28,762 nt of DNA, taken from the IMG/VR virus record IMGVR_UViG_3300009074_000861, positions 1 to 28,762 of that record; one strand, given 5' to 3'. A program made the translations under genes and the position numbers. This document shows, piece by piece, positions 6,244 to 13,884 of this stretch (position 1 is the stretch's first letter; each line of letters begins with the position of its first letter). The notes beneath the pieces are model-generated. The model searched no databases. It saw nothing but the letters and a program-made list of their open reading frames with translations, and was not told the origin of the DNA. This stretch comes from a virus.

Positions 6244-6693
6244 ATGCAAGGTATAGGATATAAGGGAGTTCGTAAACTATTATCTGAAGCCGGGGTCCCT
6301 GGAGGCAAGATGGAAACTGACGAATATGCTGAATATCTTGTTTACTTTGCACGGGCGCACGTAGTGGACCACGAGACTGGAATTGAGTCTCGTGGTCCAC
6401 TAAAAATCGGGCGCGCCAAATATAAAACCGCTCTGATGCGTGGCAGAAACCAGCCTGGTGTTGATTTCAGAGTTTATGCTGAAATACTTGTACCTGACGA
6501 TTATTGGTCTAGACAGGCCGAAGATATCGTTGGAAAATTAGTACGGCAACACAAGGTTACCGGACCTCAGTGTCAAACAGAACTATATGCAATACCAGAT
6601 AACCAGTTGCGTAACACAGTTGATTTTATATCAGATCGCTTTGATACCATGCAATTACCATATACCAAAGTAAACTTCTATGGTGATTTTTAG
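6244..6693 (+). CDS. GIY-YIG-like protein of the T5orf172 type
   Basis: The 149-residue product has Y-L-V-Y-F, then L-K-I-G-R-A, an Arg-containing helix (A-L-M-R-G-R-N-Q), V-Y-A-E-I strand, Q-A-E-D-I-V helix with a candidate metal-binding Glu, and Q-T-E-L-Y-A-I near the end. This is the order expected of a T5orf172-type GIY-YIG nuclease domain. Residues 40-53, in the loop before K-I-G, are encoded by a perfect 17-bp inverted repeat (6362-6402), unusual for coding DNA. The start at 6244 has a weak RBS. An in-frame ATG at 6310 lies 4 nt after GGAGG and could be the true start. Nuclease activity is inferred; substrate unknown. It is the last gene before the dpdA promoter. Confidence 0.65.
   Translation: MQGIGYKGVRKLLSEAGVPGGKMETDEYAEYLVYFARAHVVDHETGIESRGPLKIGRAKYKTALMRGRNQPGVDFRVYAEILVPDDYWSRQAEDIVGKLVRQHKVTGPQCQTELYAIPDNQLRNTVDFISDRFDTMQLPYTKVNFYGDF
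6362..6402. repeat. Perfect 17-bp inverted repeat inside a coding region
   Basis: The left arm TAGTGGACCACGAGACT (6362-6378) and right arm (6386-6402) are exact reverse complements around a 7-nt loop GGAATTG. It lies in the GIY-YIG-like gene in frame and without a stop. There is no T-run after it on either strand, so it is not a classical terminator. Confidence 0.95.
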
Positions 6694-6696
6694 TGT

Positions 6697-6725
6697 TTGA
6701 CACGAACGCCGCAACCTGCTATAAT
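6697..6725 (+). promoter_or_regulatory. Consensus sigma70 promoter of the dpdA/heptose operon
   Basis: TTGACA 6697-6702, a 17-bp spacer, and TATAAT 6720-6725 form a perfect consensus promoter. It lies between the stop at 6693 and the dpdA-like start at 6751. No terminator or further promoter is seen until the queE/metK region, so it may drive the whole dpdA, glycosyltransferase, heptose and folE block. Confidence 0.9.
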
Positions 6726-6750
6726 CATTAAATAATTCCAAGGATAATAC

Positions 6751-8253
6751 ATGACAAAACACACAGTTGATCTGAATGAATCTAACCGAGATTATTCAAT
6801 CTTTTTGCCTAGCATCAGTAGCTTTTACACAGGCACAATTGACAATCCAGACACACGAACACCTCCAGGCTTTGAGCTAGGACTTGATGGACTTGATTTC
6901 CTCAAGCCAAAAGACAATTACTTTAGCTACAAGTATGGTCTTTACTCAGCTGGACATGCACAACTTGACTTGGCCAAAACAGACGCTGCTGAAGCTATGG
7001 TACAAAAGCGTGATCGCAACCATAGCTTCATCCTAGGCGACTCAGGTGGGTTTCAAATCATTACTGGTATCATCAAGCAGGACTGGAATAACTTCTATAC
7101 AGATGATACGCTACGCCATAAAATTCTTAACTGGCTAGAACATACTGCTGATTACAGCATGGGACTTGATGTTCCGACACTAGCTGCAAGTGAACCATAC
7201 AGTTCACGTAACGGTATTAAAGACTTCCAGCAGTGTTTGGACTATACAAAGTTCAACAATGACTGGTTCATTAAAAACCGTAAGCACCAAACAAAATTAC
7301 TAAACTCGATGCAAGGACGTACAACTGACGAGGCTCGCATTTGGTTTGATCAAGTTAAAGACACTCCGTTTGAGGGCTTTGGCTTTGGAGGATCAACTAG
7401 TAAGAACTTGGTTGTTGTACTCAAACTATTGGTTTGGATGCGTGATCATGGACTTATGAAACAGGGTGAGCAAGATTGGTTGCACTTCCTAGGTGTTAGC
7501 CGTGTTGAGTATGCAAGCTATTACACCACAATCCAGCGTGTACTGCGACAGACTGTTAACCCAGACATCAATGTAAGCTATGACGCGGCAAGTGCATTTA
7601 TCATGGCAACAAAGGGTCAGCATTATGACAACATCTTGCTTAACAACAAGAAGTTTATTGCCTCATCCAATGCTGTTATTGATGACAAGCGATTTGCTGG
7701 CAGCGACATGCCTATGCCCAATATGAGTCCAATTTACAACCGTTTGACGGCTGGTGACTTGTGCGTACACAGCCACGGTGTGCCTGATTTGAGTGCACTC
7801 GAAGCAGCAGGTATTGACATTGAAGAAGCAATGTCTAATAAAGAAATGCTAAACAATCCTGAACTTTGGATTGAGCAAGGCACCATGAACAGGATCAACA
7901 AAGTAGGCAAAACTAGCTGGGATACGTCAAGCTATCTATATGTCATGGCGCACAACGTCTACAAAACAATTGAGACACTACAACAGGTTAACCAAACTGT
8001 TGACCTAAGTCGTGTTGATGCTGGTGATTTTGATTATCATGACTTTACTGCAATGTCAGCGCGTAAAGGCAAGCTAGATCTTAGTTACTGGACGCCCACA
8101 CATGTATTGGTTATAAACAAAATTATTGAAGAAGCCCTTACAAGTGAGACTCCAATGGATGTAATTAATGGTGCTCAAAGTTATTTAGATAGCAAAAGTA
8201 TTGTTAAAGGACATACTGACAATACATCGACATTCAACAGCCTCTTTGACTAA
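6751..8253 (+). CDS. dpdA: DpdA-like guanine transglycosylase (7-deazaguanine DNA modification)
   Basis: The 500-residue product carries the TGT-superfamily signature G-D-S-G-G-F-Q at 96-102, G-L-D-V-P-T at 138-143, M-Q-G-R at 187-190 and G-F-G-F-G-G near 209-214. H-F-L-G-V and S-Y-D-A-A-S (276-281) follow, with D278 a candidate nucleophile. Tail-end zinc cysteines of bacterial tRNA TGT are not evident, and the protein is longer than Tgt (about 375 aa). Both points favour a phage DpdA-type enzyme, which exchanges guanine in DNA for a 7-deazaguanine. A consensus promoter and RBS AAGGATAA precede it. folE, queE and a queD-like gene in the same window fit precursor synthesis. A tRNA or other nucleic-acid substrate cannot be excluded. 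Confidence 0.8.
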   Translation: MTKHTVDLNESNRDYSIFLPSISSFYTGTIDNPDTRTPPGFELGLDGLDFLKPKDNYFSYKYGLYSAGHAQLDLAKTDAAEAMVQKRDRNHSFILGDSGGFQIITGIIKQDWNNFYTDDTLRHKILNWLEHTADYSMGLDVPTLAASEPYSSRNGIKDFQQCLDYTKFNNDWFIKNRKHQTKLLNSMQGRTTDEARIWFDQVKDTPFEGFGFGGSTSKNLVVVLKLLVWMRDHGLMKQGEQDWLHFLGVSRVEYASYYTTIQRVLRQTVNPDINVSYDAASAFIMATKGQHYDNILLNNKKFIASSNAVIDDKRFAGSDMPMPNMSPIYNRLTAGDLCVHSHGVPDLSALEAAGIDIEEAMSNKEMLNNPELWIEQGTMNRINKVGKTSWDTSSYLYVMAHNVYKTIETLQQVNQTVDLSRVDAGDFDYHDFTAMSARKGKLDLSYWTPTHVLVINKIIEEALTSETPMDVINGAQSYLDSKSIVKGHTDNTSTFNSLFD

Positions 8254-8261
8254 GGACAGAT

Positions 8262-9326
8262 ATGACACAAACATTTATATTCGCACTCGAACCACTAGAT
8301 TCTCGTTATACTAAACAGTGGTATGATGAGGTTCCTAAGCAATTAGACATTCACACAGGCGCTGACCGTATGTTGGCGCCTGAATCTATCACAGTTGCTG
8401 GTAAACAACGTTGCGCCTATGCTACCCCAGGAGCCTTCCTGGACTTTACTGACACTAATTACTGGAAGAGCACCCAGCTAGCAGAGTTCACAGACATGAT
8501 GCGTAGGGATGAAGTGCCTGATGACGCAGTGATATTGTTTACGGACTTCTGGAACCCTGCGCTAATTCAAGTCGCCTACATGCGTGACTTGCTAGGGAAG
8601 AATTGGAAAATACACGGCATTGCTCACGCAGGCGCGTATGACCCAAGCGACATCCTAGGTTACAAGATGGGTAGCTGGAGTCATGATTTTGAACTCAGCT
8701 TATACTTTGCGAGTGACAAAACATACTTTGCAACCCAATTCCACCGTGATATGTTCATAGCAAGTTTGGACATTAAACCTGAGCAACAAGCACGGGCAGT
8801 GGTAGCAGGGCAACCTTATCAATATTTGAATACAGCTCTTGCAGAATTTGATAGCACAGATAAAACTGATACAGTAATGTGGCCTCACCGTTACAATGAT
8901 GATAAGCAACCAGAGATCGCTGAGGACTTAGCAAGTAACTTTGATGTGTTTATTACACAAAAACATCAGTTGAATAAAGATGAATACTATGCTAAACTAG
9001 CTAAAAGCAAGGTAGTATTCAGTTGCAGTTTGCACGAGAATCTAGGTATGAGTATGATTGAAGGCACCATTGTCGGCTGTCTTCCTATTGCTCCTGATCG
9101 TGCAGCGTACAGTGAAATTTATCTAGATGAGTTTCTCTACCCTAGCGTATGGACAGAGTCTTATGCACAGTATGAAAAGCATAAGGATTTGATGCATGAG
9201 TTTATACAAAAACGTATTGACAATTATGATATGTATTCTGAACTATTACCGGAACAGGTAGAACGAATTCAGAAGTTTATTGATCCGACACTTATGTTCC
9301 AACACATGGTAGGAGAAAAACTATGA
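8262..9326 (+). CDS. GT-B fold glycosyltransferase
   Basis: The 354-residue product has the group 1 glycosyltransferase signature H-E-N-L-G-M-S-M-I-E at 258-267 (E-N-x-G plus downstream E), preceded by K-S-K-V-V-F-S-C-S and followed by G-C-L-P-I-A-P. That is the nucleotide-sugar site in the C-terminal Rossmann half of GT-B enzymes. The N-terminal half (F-I-F-A-L-E-P-L-D-S-R) is the acceptor domain and shows no family I recognise. No membrane helix is visible, so it acts in the cytoplasm. It starts 8 nt after the dpdA-like stop behind AAGGACA and overlaps gmhA by 4 nt, so the sugar donor is most plausibly GDP-heptose. Acceptor candidates are modified DNA, LPS or a virion component; the sequence does not decide. 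Confidence 0.8.
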   Translation: MTQTFIFALEPLDSRYTKQWYDEVPKQLDIHTGADRMLAPESITVAGKQRCAYATPGAFLDFTDTNYWKSTQLAEFTDMMRRDEVPDDAVILFTDFWNPALIQVAYMRDLLGKNWKIHGIAHAGAYDPSDILGYKMGSWSHDFELSLYFASDKTYFATQFHRDMFIASLDIKPEQQARAVVAGQPYQYLNTALAEFDSTDKTDTVMWPHRYNDDKQPEIAEDLASNFDVFITQKHQLNKDEYYAKLAKSKVVFSCSLHENLGMSMIEGTIVGCLPIAPDRAAYSEIYLDEFLYPSVWTESYAQYEKHKDLMHEFIQKRIDNYDMYSELLPEQVERIQKFIDPTLMFQHMVGEKL

Positions 9327-9886
9327 GTATGATTACAGACTACATTACAAAGACACAAACTACAATTGGTGACATTGCAAGTATTGAAAGTTCAATTCAA
9401 GACTTTGCTAATGTTTGTATTGAAGCATTATCACATGGCAACAAAGTTATATTTTGTGGCAACGGTGGTAGCGCAGCAGACAGTCAGCATCTATCTGCAG
9501 AACTGATGGGGCGTTTCCTTAAAGATCGCGCACCATTAGCAGCGTTGGCACTCACAGTAGACACCAGTGCACTCACTGCAATTGGTAACGACTACGGTTA
9601 TGAGCAAGTATTTGCTCGCCAGTTGGGCGGCATTGGTCATACAGGTGATGTGCTCGTGGGACTCAGCACAAGTGGCAACAGTGCCAACATTGTGAATGCG
9701 TTTCACAAAGCAAAATCTATGGGCATACTGACAGTTGCAATGACAGGCCATCGCGCAAGCGCATTGAGCACACTTGCAGATATTACAATCTATGCGCCTA
9801 GTGACGAAACAAATCACATCCAAGAGTGTCATATCACTATTGGTCATCTGGTATGTAAGATTGTTGAAGAGGAAATGTTCCCTTGA
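9323..9886 (+). CDS. gmhA: Sedoheptulose-7-phosphate isomerase (phosphoheptose isomerase)
   Basis: The 187-residue length is close to GmhA (192). The SIS fold shows C-G-N-G-G-S-A-A-D-S-Q-H at 45-56 with E60, S-T-S-G-N-S at 115-120 for phosphate binding, and Q-E-C-H at 167-170, which carries the catalytic Glu/His region. The enzyme converts sedoheptulose 7-phosphate to D-glycero-D-manno-heptose 7-phosphate, the first step of heptose synthesis. The start overlaps the glycosyltransferase stop (ATGA) and the stop overlaps the next start (TGATG), so it belongs to one translationally coupled cassette. Family members that isomerise other sugars (DiaA-like) lack these neighbours; confidence is high. 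Confidence 0.92.
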   Translation: MSMITDYITKTQTTIGDIASIESSIQDFANVCIEALSHGNKVIFCGNGGSAADSQHLSAELMGRFLKDRAPLAALALTVDTSALTAIGNDYGYEQVFARQLGGIGHTGDVLVGLSTSGNSANIVNAFHKAKSMGILTVAMTGHRASALSTLADITIYAPSDETNHIQECHITIGHLVCKIVEEEMFP

Positions 9887-11037
9887 TGCGCCAAGCAGTT
9901 ATACTATGTGGCGGACAAGGTACACGGTTAGGTGACCTGACAACAGAGACACCCAAACCATTATTGCCAGTCGGCGATCGTCCTTTTATTGAGCACTTGA
10001 TCCAAGAAGTTACACGTTATGGCTTTGACGACATTATACTATTGACTGGGCACTTAGGTGAGCAGTTTGAATCATATGATGGCACAACAATCAATCGTGC
10101 AACAATACGTGTTAGCAGAGAACCAGAACCATTGAATACTTGGGGCGGCGTTGCGCTTGCACATGACCTCCTGGACGACTACTTCCTACTATTGAATGGT
10201 GATAGCTGGTTGGATTACGACCTTACACATTTGCGCAGCATGGAACCTGATGGGATCCATATGATTGGGCGTTATGTTAAACAAGCTGATCGTTACGAAA
10301 CACTAAACATTAATAAGTCAAGTGTCAAGCAGATTGTGCCCCGTGGCGATGCTGCACACGGATTTATTAACTCTGGTGTCTATGTCGTTAACAAGGTTGT
10401 CGCGACAGATATTCTTCCTGACGCAAGGTCATTAGAACAAGAAGTGCTGCCGCATCTAGCAGACATCTGTACACTCACAGTTGAAACCTGTCAGAGCTCA
10501 ACATTTTTTATTGATATTGGTATTCCTGATGACTATGAACGTGCACAGGTTGCAGTGATGCAACAGAGGACACGTCCTGCATTATTCATTGATCGTGACA
10601 ATACGCTCACAGTTGACGAAGGATATACACATCACCCAGACGACATGGAGTTTAAGGACGGTGCAATTGATTTAATCAAGTATGCCAACCATATGGGCTA
10701 CTATGTTTTTGTTGTAACAAACCAGGGTGGTGTAACAAAAGGTAAGTATGAAGAGCATTATATACTTGATTTCCATCGAAAGATGCAGTATACTTTAATG
10801 GAGCATAGCGCACACCTGGATGCAGTAGAATACGAGATAGGGCTAGACAGCCCGCGTCGTAAGCCTCAGCCAGGGATGCTATTAGATCTTATGCGGGATT
10901 GGCCTATTGACATAGGCAAAAGCATAATGATCGGTGACAAAGAAGCGGATGCGCAAGTCGGATACAATGCAGGCATTGTTGGCCACCAATATCTAAGTGG
11001 CAACATATTTGAACTATTTGGAGAATATATAACTTGA
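9886..11037 (+). CDS. hddC-gmhB: HddC-GmhB fusion: heptose-1-P guanylyltransferase and heptose bisphosphate phosphatase
   Basis: Two complete enzymes are fused in 383 residues. Residues 1 to about 225 form a nucleotidyltransferase: L-C-G-G-Q-G-T-R-L at 7-15, K-P-L-L-P-V-G at 24-30, N-G-D at 104-106. This is the HddC type that makes GDP-heptose. Residues 230-383 form a HAD phosphatase of GmhB type: D-R-D-N-T at 236-240, V-T-N-Q-G-G at 277-282, R-K-P-Q-P-G at 325-330, I-G-D-K-E-A-D at 349-355. The zinc-binding cysteine loop of E. coli GmhB is absent. Consecutive reactions are joined, though the phosphatase step precedes guanylylation. I chose ATG 9886 (TGATG overlap with gmhA); TTG 9883 is an alternative. 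The natural order in bacteria is separate genes. Confidence 0.88.
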   Translation: MRQAVILCGGQGTRLGDLTTETPKPLLPVGDRPFIEHLIQEVTRYGFDDIILLTGHLGEQFESYDGTTINRATIRVSREPEPLNTWGGVALAHDLLDDYFLLLNGDSWLDYDLTHLRSMEPDGIHMIGRYVKQADRYETLNINKSSVKQIVPRGDAAHGFINSGVYVVNKVVATDILPDARSLEQEVLPHLADICTLTVETCQSSTFFIDIGIPDDYERAQVAVMQQRTRPALFIDRDNTLTVDEGYTHHPDDMEFKDGAIDLIKYANHMGYYVFVVTNQGGVTKGKYEEHYILDFHRKMQYTLMEHSAHLDAVEYEIGLDSPRRKPQPGMLLDLMRDWPIDIGKSIMIGDKEADAQVGYNAGIVGHQYLSGNIFELFGEYIT

Positions 11038-12074
11038 TGTATGTTAGCAAGACCCCTTTACGTGTTAGTTTGTTTGGTGGGGGCACGGATTATCCAGAAT
11101 ACTTTGAAAACAATCCTAGCGCAGTGTTAGGCGGAACAATCAACAAATACATTTACACCACGGCGCTTGACTTAGCACCATTTGCAGAGCAACGTTTCCG
11201 TGTAAGCTACAGGGTGGTCGAGGACTGCAATACAGCAGACGAAATTAGCCATCCAGTAATACGTGAAGTGCTCAAAGAAGCAAACTATAATGCACCTACT
11301 GGCTTTTACACTGTAAGTGACTTGCCTGGCAGCACAGGACTTGGTAGCAGCTCTAGCTTTACAGTTGGATTTATCCAGCTAATCCAGCAGATATCAAATT
11401 CTCCCCCTCATCCTTATTCTCGTGCTGCACTCGCATCACAAGCAATTAGAATTGAGCGCGACGTGTTGGGTGAAAATGTTGGTGTACAGGACCAAACACA
11501 TGCCGCCTTTGGCGGGCTAGCGTGTTATGATTTTGGCTATATGGATTATGAGCTGTTTGGTGATGAGAGACATGAAATTGTTATGGAGCAACAGCCAATT
11601 GAACTATCAGAATCTCGCATGACACTACTAAACCAGTCTATGGTTCTTGTCTATACAGACATACAGCGCCATGCTAGTGAAGTAGTTTCATCACAAATTG
11701 AGCAAACTATCAAAGGTTCCAACGCAGATTATCTAAATACAATGTATGAGATGGTAGGCGAAGGGAAAAATATACTCGAGCGCGAAGGCAATGATGCCCA
11801 AGCATTACGTGACTTGGGTGCCTTACTAAATCAAAGCTGGGCACTAAAACAAAATCTCGGCAAGGGCGTTACAAACGCAACTGTTAATGATATATACAAC
11901 ACAGGTAGGGATATAGGAGCCTGGGGCGGAAAGCTCTTAGGCGCTGGAGGGGGCGGCTTTGTTATGTTTCTTCTCACTCCTGAATTAATTCCAAACTTTC
12001 GCGCTGAATTTGGCGCTAACAATGTCATCCCCGTAGAGTTTGTGAGCCAAGGCTCTCGGATTCAAGCGGTATAA
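11037..12074 (+). CDS. hddA: D-glycero-D-manno-heptose 7-phosphate kinase (GHMP family)
   Basis: The 345-residue product has the GHMP kinase layout. It starts K-T-P-L-R-V-S-L-F-G-G-G-T-D-Y at 5-19, has the ATP loop G-L-G-S-S-S-S at 101-107, and the C-terminal G-A-G-G-G-G-F at 302-308. The F-G-G-G-T-D start is typical of HddA and related sugar kinases. It phosphorylates heptose 7-phosphate at C1 between the GmhA and GmhB steps, completing the route to GDP-D-glycero-D-manno-heptose. The ATG at 11037 overlaps the upstream stop (TGATG). GGAGA lies 12 nt upstream, 9 nt before an alternative TTG at 11034. Fucokinase-like family members are similar, but the neighbours decide the call. Confidence 0.9.
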   Translation: MYVSKTPLRVSLFGGGTDYPEYFENNPSAVLGGTINKYIYTTALDLAPFAEQRFRVSYRVVEDCNTADEISHPVIREVLKEANYNAPTGFYTVSDLPGSTGLGSSSSFTVGFIQLIQQISNSPPHPYSRAALASQAIRIERDVLGENVGVQDQTHAAFGGLACYDFGYMDYELFGDERHEIVMEQQPIELSESRMTLLNQSMVLVYTDIQRHASEVVSSQIEQTIKGSNADYLNTMYEMVGEGKNILEREGNDAQALRDLGALLNQSWALKQNLGKGVTNATVNDIYNTGRDIGAWGGKLLGAGGGGFVMFLLTPELIPNFRAEFGANNVIPVEFVSQGSRIQAV

Positions 12075-12087
12075 GGAAGGGACTAAA

Positions 12088-12765
12088 ATGACAAAATCAA
12101 ACGAACTTAAGAAACGACTACAAGATTCAGGGAAGCGATTCCATGCTAACGACAACATCAGCGAATATATCGAAGATGGTGACTTGGACGCCCTGCAAGC
12201 AGAAGTACAAATTGCTATGCAAAGCGTATTGGAAGCTCTTGTAATCGACACAGAGAATGACCACAACACACAAGAGACTGCTAAACGAGTGGCCAAAATG
12301 TTTATACGAGAAACATTTGGTGGACGCTACGTTCCAGCACCACGTGTTACAGCATTTCCAAATATGGGATACAAAGGCCTATACACAAGTGGACCAATCT
12401 CAGTCCGCTCAACATGCGCACACCATTTTCAAAACATTGTAGGTAAATGCTGGATTGGTATTGTCCCTAATGGTGAAGTTATTGGACTTTCAAAGTTCAA
12501 TCGCATTGTGCATCACATTGCAGAACGTCCGCAAATCCAGGAAGAAATGACAACTGAGATTGCTAATGCGTTGCAAGAACATGCAAAGACTGATAACATT
12601 GCAGTGGTTCTTAAAGCAGAGCACCACTGTATGACACACCGCGGAGTTAAGGAACATGAAAGCGACATGACTACAAGTGTTATGAGCGGCCAGTTCATGG
12701 ATGATCCTACACTACGCAAGGAGTTCTATGATATTTGCTTTAGCATGAAGGGCCACGGAAGGTAA
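12088..12765 (+). CDS. folE: GTP cyclohydrolase I
   Basis: The 225-residue product carries all FolE landmarks: N-T-Q-E-T-A-K-R-V-A-K at 60-70, S-T-C-A-H-H-F at 108-114 with zinc ligands C110 and H113, G-L-S-K-F-N-R-I-V at 133-141, and H-H-C-M-T-H-R-G at 179-186 with C181. It makes 7,8-dihydroneopterin triphosphate from GTP. In this phage that most likely feeds QueD and QueE toward 7-deazaguanine; a folate role with the DHFR downstream is possible but less direct. AAGGAAGGGA precedes the ATG. It sits immediately after the heptose genes, and its stop overlaps the next start (TAATG). Confidence 0.95.
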   Translation: MTKSNELKKRLQDSGKRFHANDNISEYIEDGDLDALQAEVQIAMQSVLEALVIDTENDHNTQETAKRVAKMFIRETFGGRYVPAPRVTAFPNMGYKGLYTSGPISVRSTCAHHFQNIVGKCWIGIVPNGEVIGLSKFNRIVHHIAERPQIQEEMTTEIANALQEHAKTDNIAVVLKAEHHCMTHRGVKEHESDMTTSVMSGQFMDDPTLRKEFYDICFSMKGHGR

Positions 12766-12947
12766 TGTCCGTGATGTCTGACGAGGAATGTCGCAAAAAG
12801 ATTCTAGAGCTCGACGCCCAAATGTCAGAACTTGCTGACATTCTTAGTATAATGGTTGACAAAATGGATCGAATCGAACAAGCCACTCACCAAATGAAAA
12901 CCGAAGTTATTCAAGACCTAGGTAAACTAAAGGACCCGCCGGAATAA
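12765..12947 (+). CDS. Small coiled-coil protein, 60 aa
   Basis: This 60-residue frame is coupled to folE upstream (TAATG) and to the 50-residue gene downstream (TAATG). Heptad-like spacing of Leu, Ile and Met through E-L-D-A-Q-M-S-E-L-A-D-I-L-S-I-M predicts a single coiled coil, ending in a short proline tail (K-D-P-P-E). It could be a small oligomerising or adapter protein. No family is recognised. Confidence 0.65.
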   Translation: MSVMSDEECRKKILELDAQMSELADILSIMVDKMDRIEQATHQMKTEVIQDLGKLKDPPE

Positions 12948-13099
12948 TGGACAACCTTAAAGATGATATTAAGATTATGCGTGGTGATAAGGCAACTATG
13001 CGCAAAGCAAAATGGTCTATTATTAAACGCAAGATAAATGACGAATGGCAACACAGAAAATTTCAAATACTACTAATAATGAATGGATTTAAATTCTAA
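12947..13099 (+). CDS. Small basic hypothetical protein, 50 aa
   Basis: The frame begins at the ATG overlapping the previous stop (TAATG) and ends at TAA 13097-13099, which overlaps the next start in the same way. The 50-residue product is strongly basic (K-A-K-W-S-I-I-K-R-K) with a hydrophobic C-terminal stretch. The exact tiling between two genes is the main evidence that it is translated. Function unknown; nucleic-acid binding is conceivable from charge only. Confidence 0.6.
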   Translation: MDNLKDDIKIMRGDKATMRKAKWSIIKRKINDEWQHRKFQILLIMNGFKF

Positions 13100-13884
13100 T
13101 GGAAAATAACTTTTCTTTAAAGGGACCTAAAATCTTAATTATTGGTTATGGTACTGTAGGTCAGGCAGTAGCACAAAGTCTAAGTAAGCATTACGAGCTG
13201 GAAATTAAAGACAAAAAGAGTGCTCCTATTAACATAACAAATGACGATCCTGACGCTGTAATTGTTTGTGTCGATGCTGATACAATGGCTGACGGTAGCA
13301 TTGACACCACCAATATTGAAGCCGCATTGGCAAGTATTCGTTCAGAACTTGGTGCGCCTCCTATCATGGTTAAAACAACACTAACCCCTAACCTTATGCA
13401 TTTGCTACCAGACAACGCCGTCTACAGCCCAGAGTTCTTAAGACAGAATATTGCTGCCGTAGATTTTCAACAACAACCATTTATGTTGTTAGGTGGCGAT
13501 CCAGAATTTACTATTTTCTGGCGAAATGTGTTCAAATATCTGAGCACTCGATTTGTTGAAACAACACCTGAAGCTGCAAGTTGGACTAAATACCTTCACA
13601 ACGCATACTTAGCAAGTAAAGTGTCCTGGTTTCATGAAATGGATGAACGGGCAGCGGCTGTTGGCGACCTGCAAAACTATTCTGCAGCCTTAGGTATTAT
13701 CGATCTTTATGATGATGCTATAGGTAGCAGTCACCTGTCTGCACCTAATACAGAAGGAACATATGGATATGCTGGACGATGCTTCCCTAAAGACATGGCA
13801 GCATTCCAACACTATCTCAACAGCGATTTACTTCACCGAATAATGGAACACAATAATGAACAACGAAACAGAACTCCAAATTGA
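13099..13884 (+). CDS. Short UDP-glucose/nucleotide-sugar 6-dehydrogenase
   Basis: Family motifs in the 261 residues are the NAD loop G-Y-G-T-V-G at 16-21, S-P-E-F-L-R-Q at 110-116 with the active-site Glu, K164 and N168 in the central helix (K-Y-L-H-N-A-Y), and G-Y-A-G-R-C-F-P-K-D at 223-232 with catalytic C228. The enzyme class oxidises UDP-glucose or GDP-mannose to the uronic acid. Bacterial enzymes have about 390-450 residues. Here the C-terminal UDP-binding domain is missing, although the catalytic residues are kept, so the protein ends right after the central domain. No frameshift remnant is seen downstream, since peptide deformylase begins within its last 29 nt. Substrate is unknown; it sits near the heptose genes. 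Confidence 0.8.
   Translation: MENNFSLKGPKILIIGYGTVGQAVAQSLSKHYELEIKDKKSAPINITNDDPDAVIVCVDADTMADGSIDTTNIEAALASIRSELGAPPIMVKTTLTPNLMHLLPDNAVYSPEFLRQNIAAVDFQQQPFMLLGGDPEFTIFWRNVFKYLSTRFVETTPEAASWTKYLHNAYLASKVSWFHEMDERAAAVGDLQNYSAALGIIDLYDDAIGSSHLSAPNTEGTYGYAGRCFPKDMAAFQHYLNSDLLHRIMEHNNEQRNRTPN

Noticed and set aside
6724-6735. TTAAATAATT as a late promoter before dpdA
   Set aside because: A perfect sigma70 promoter already explains the site, and the late-box match is poor.
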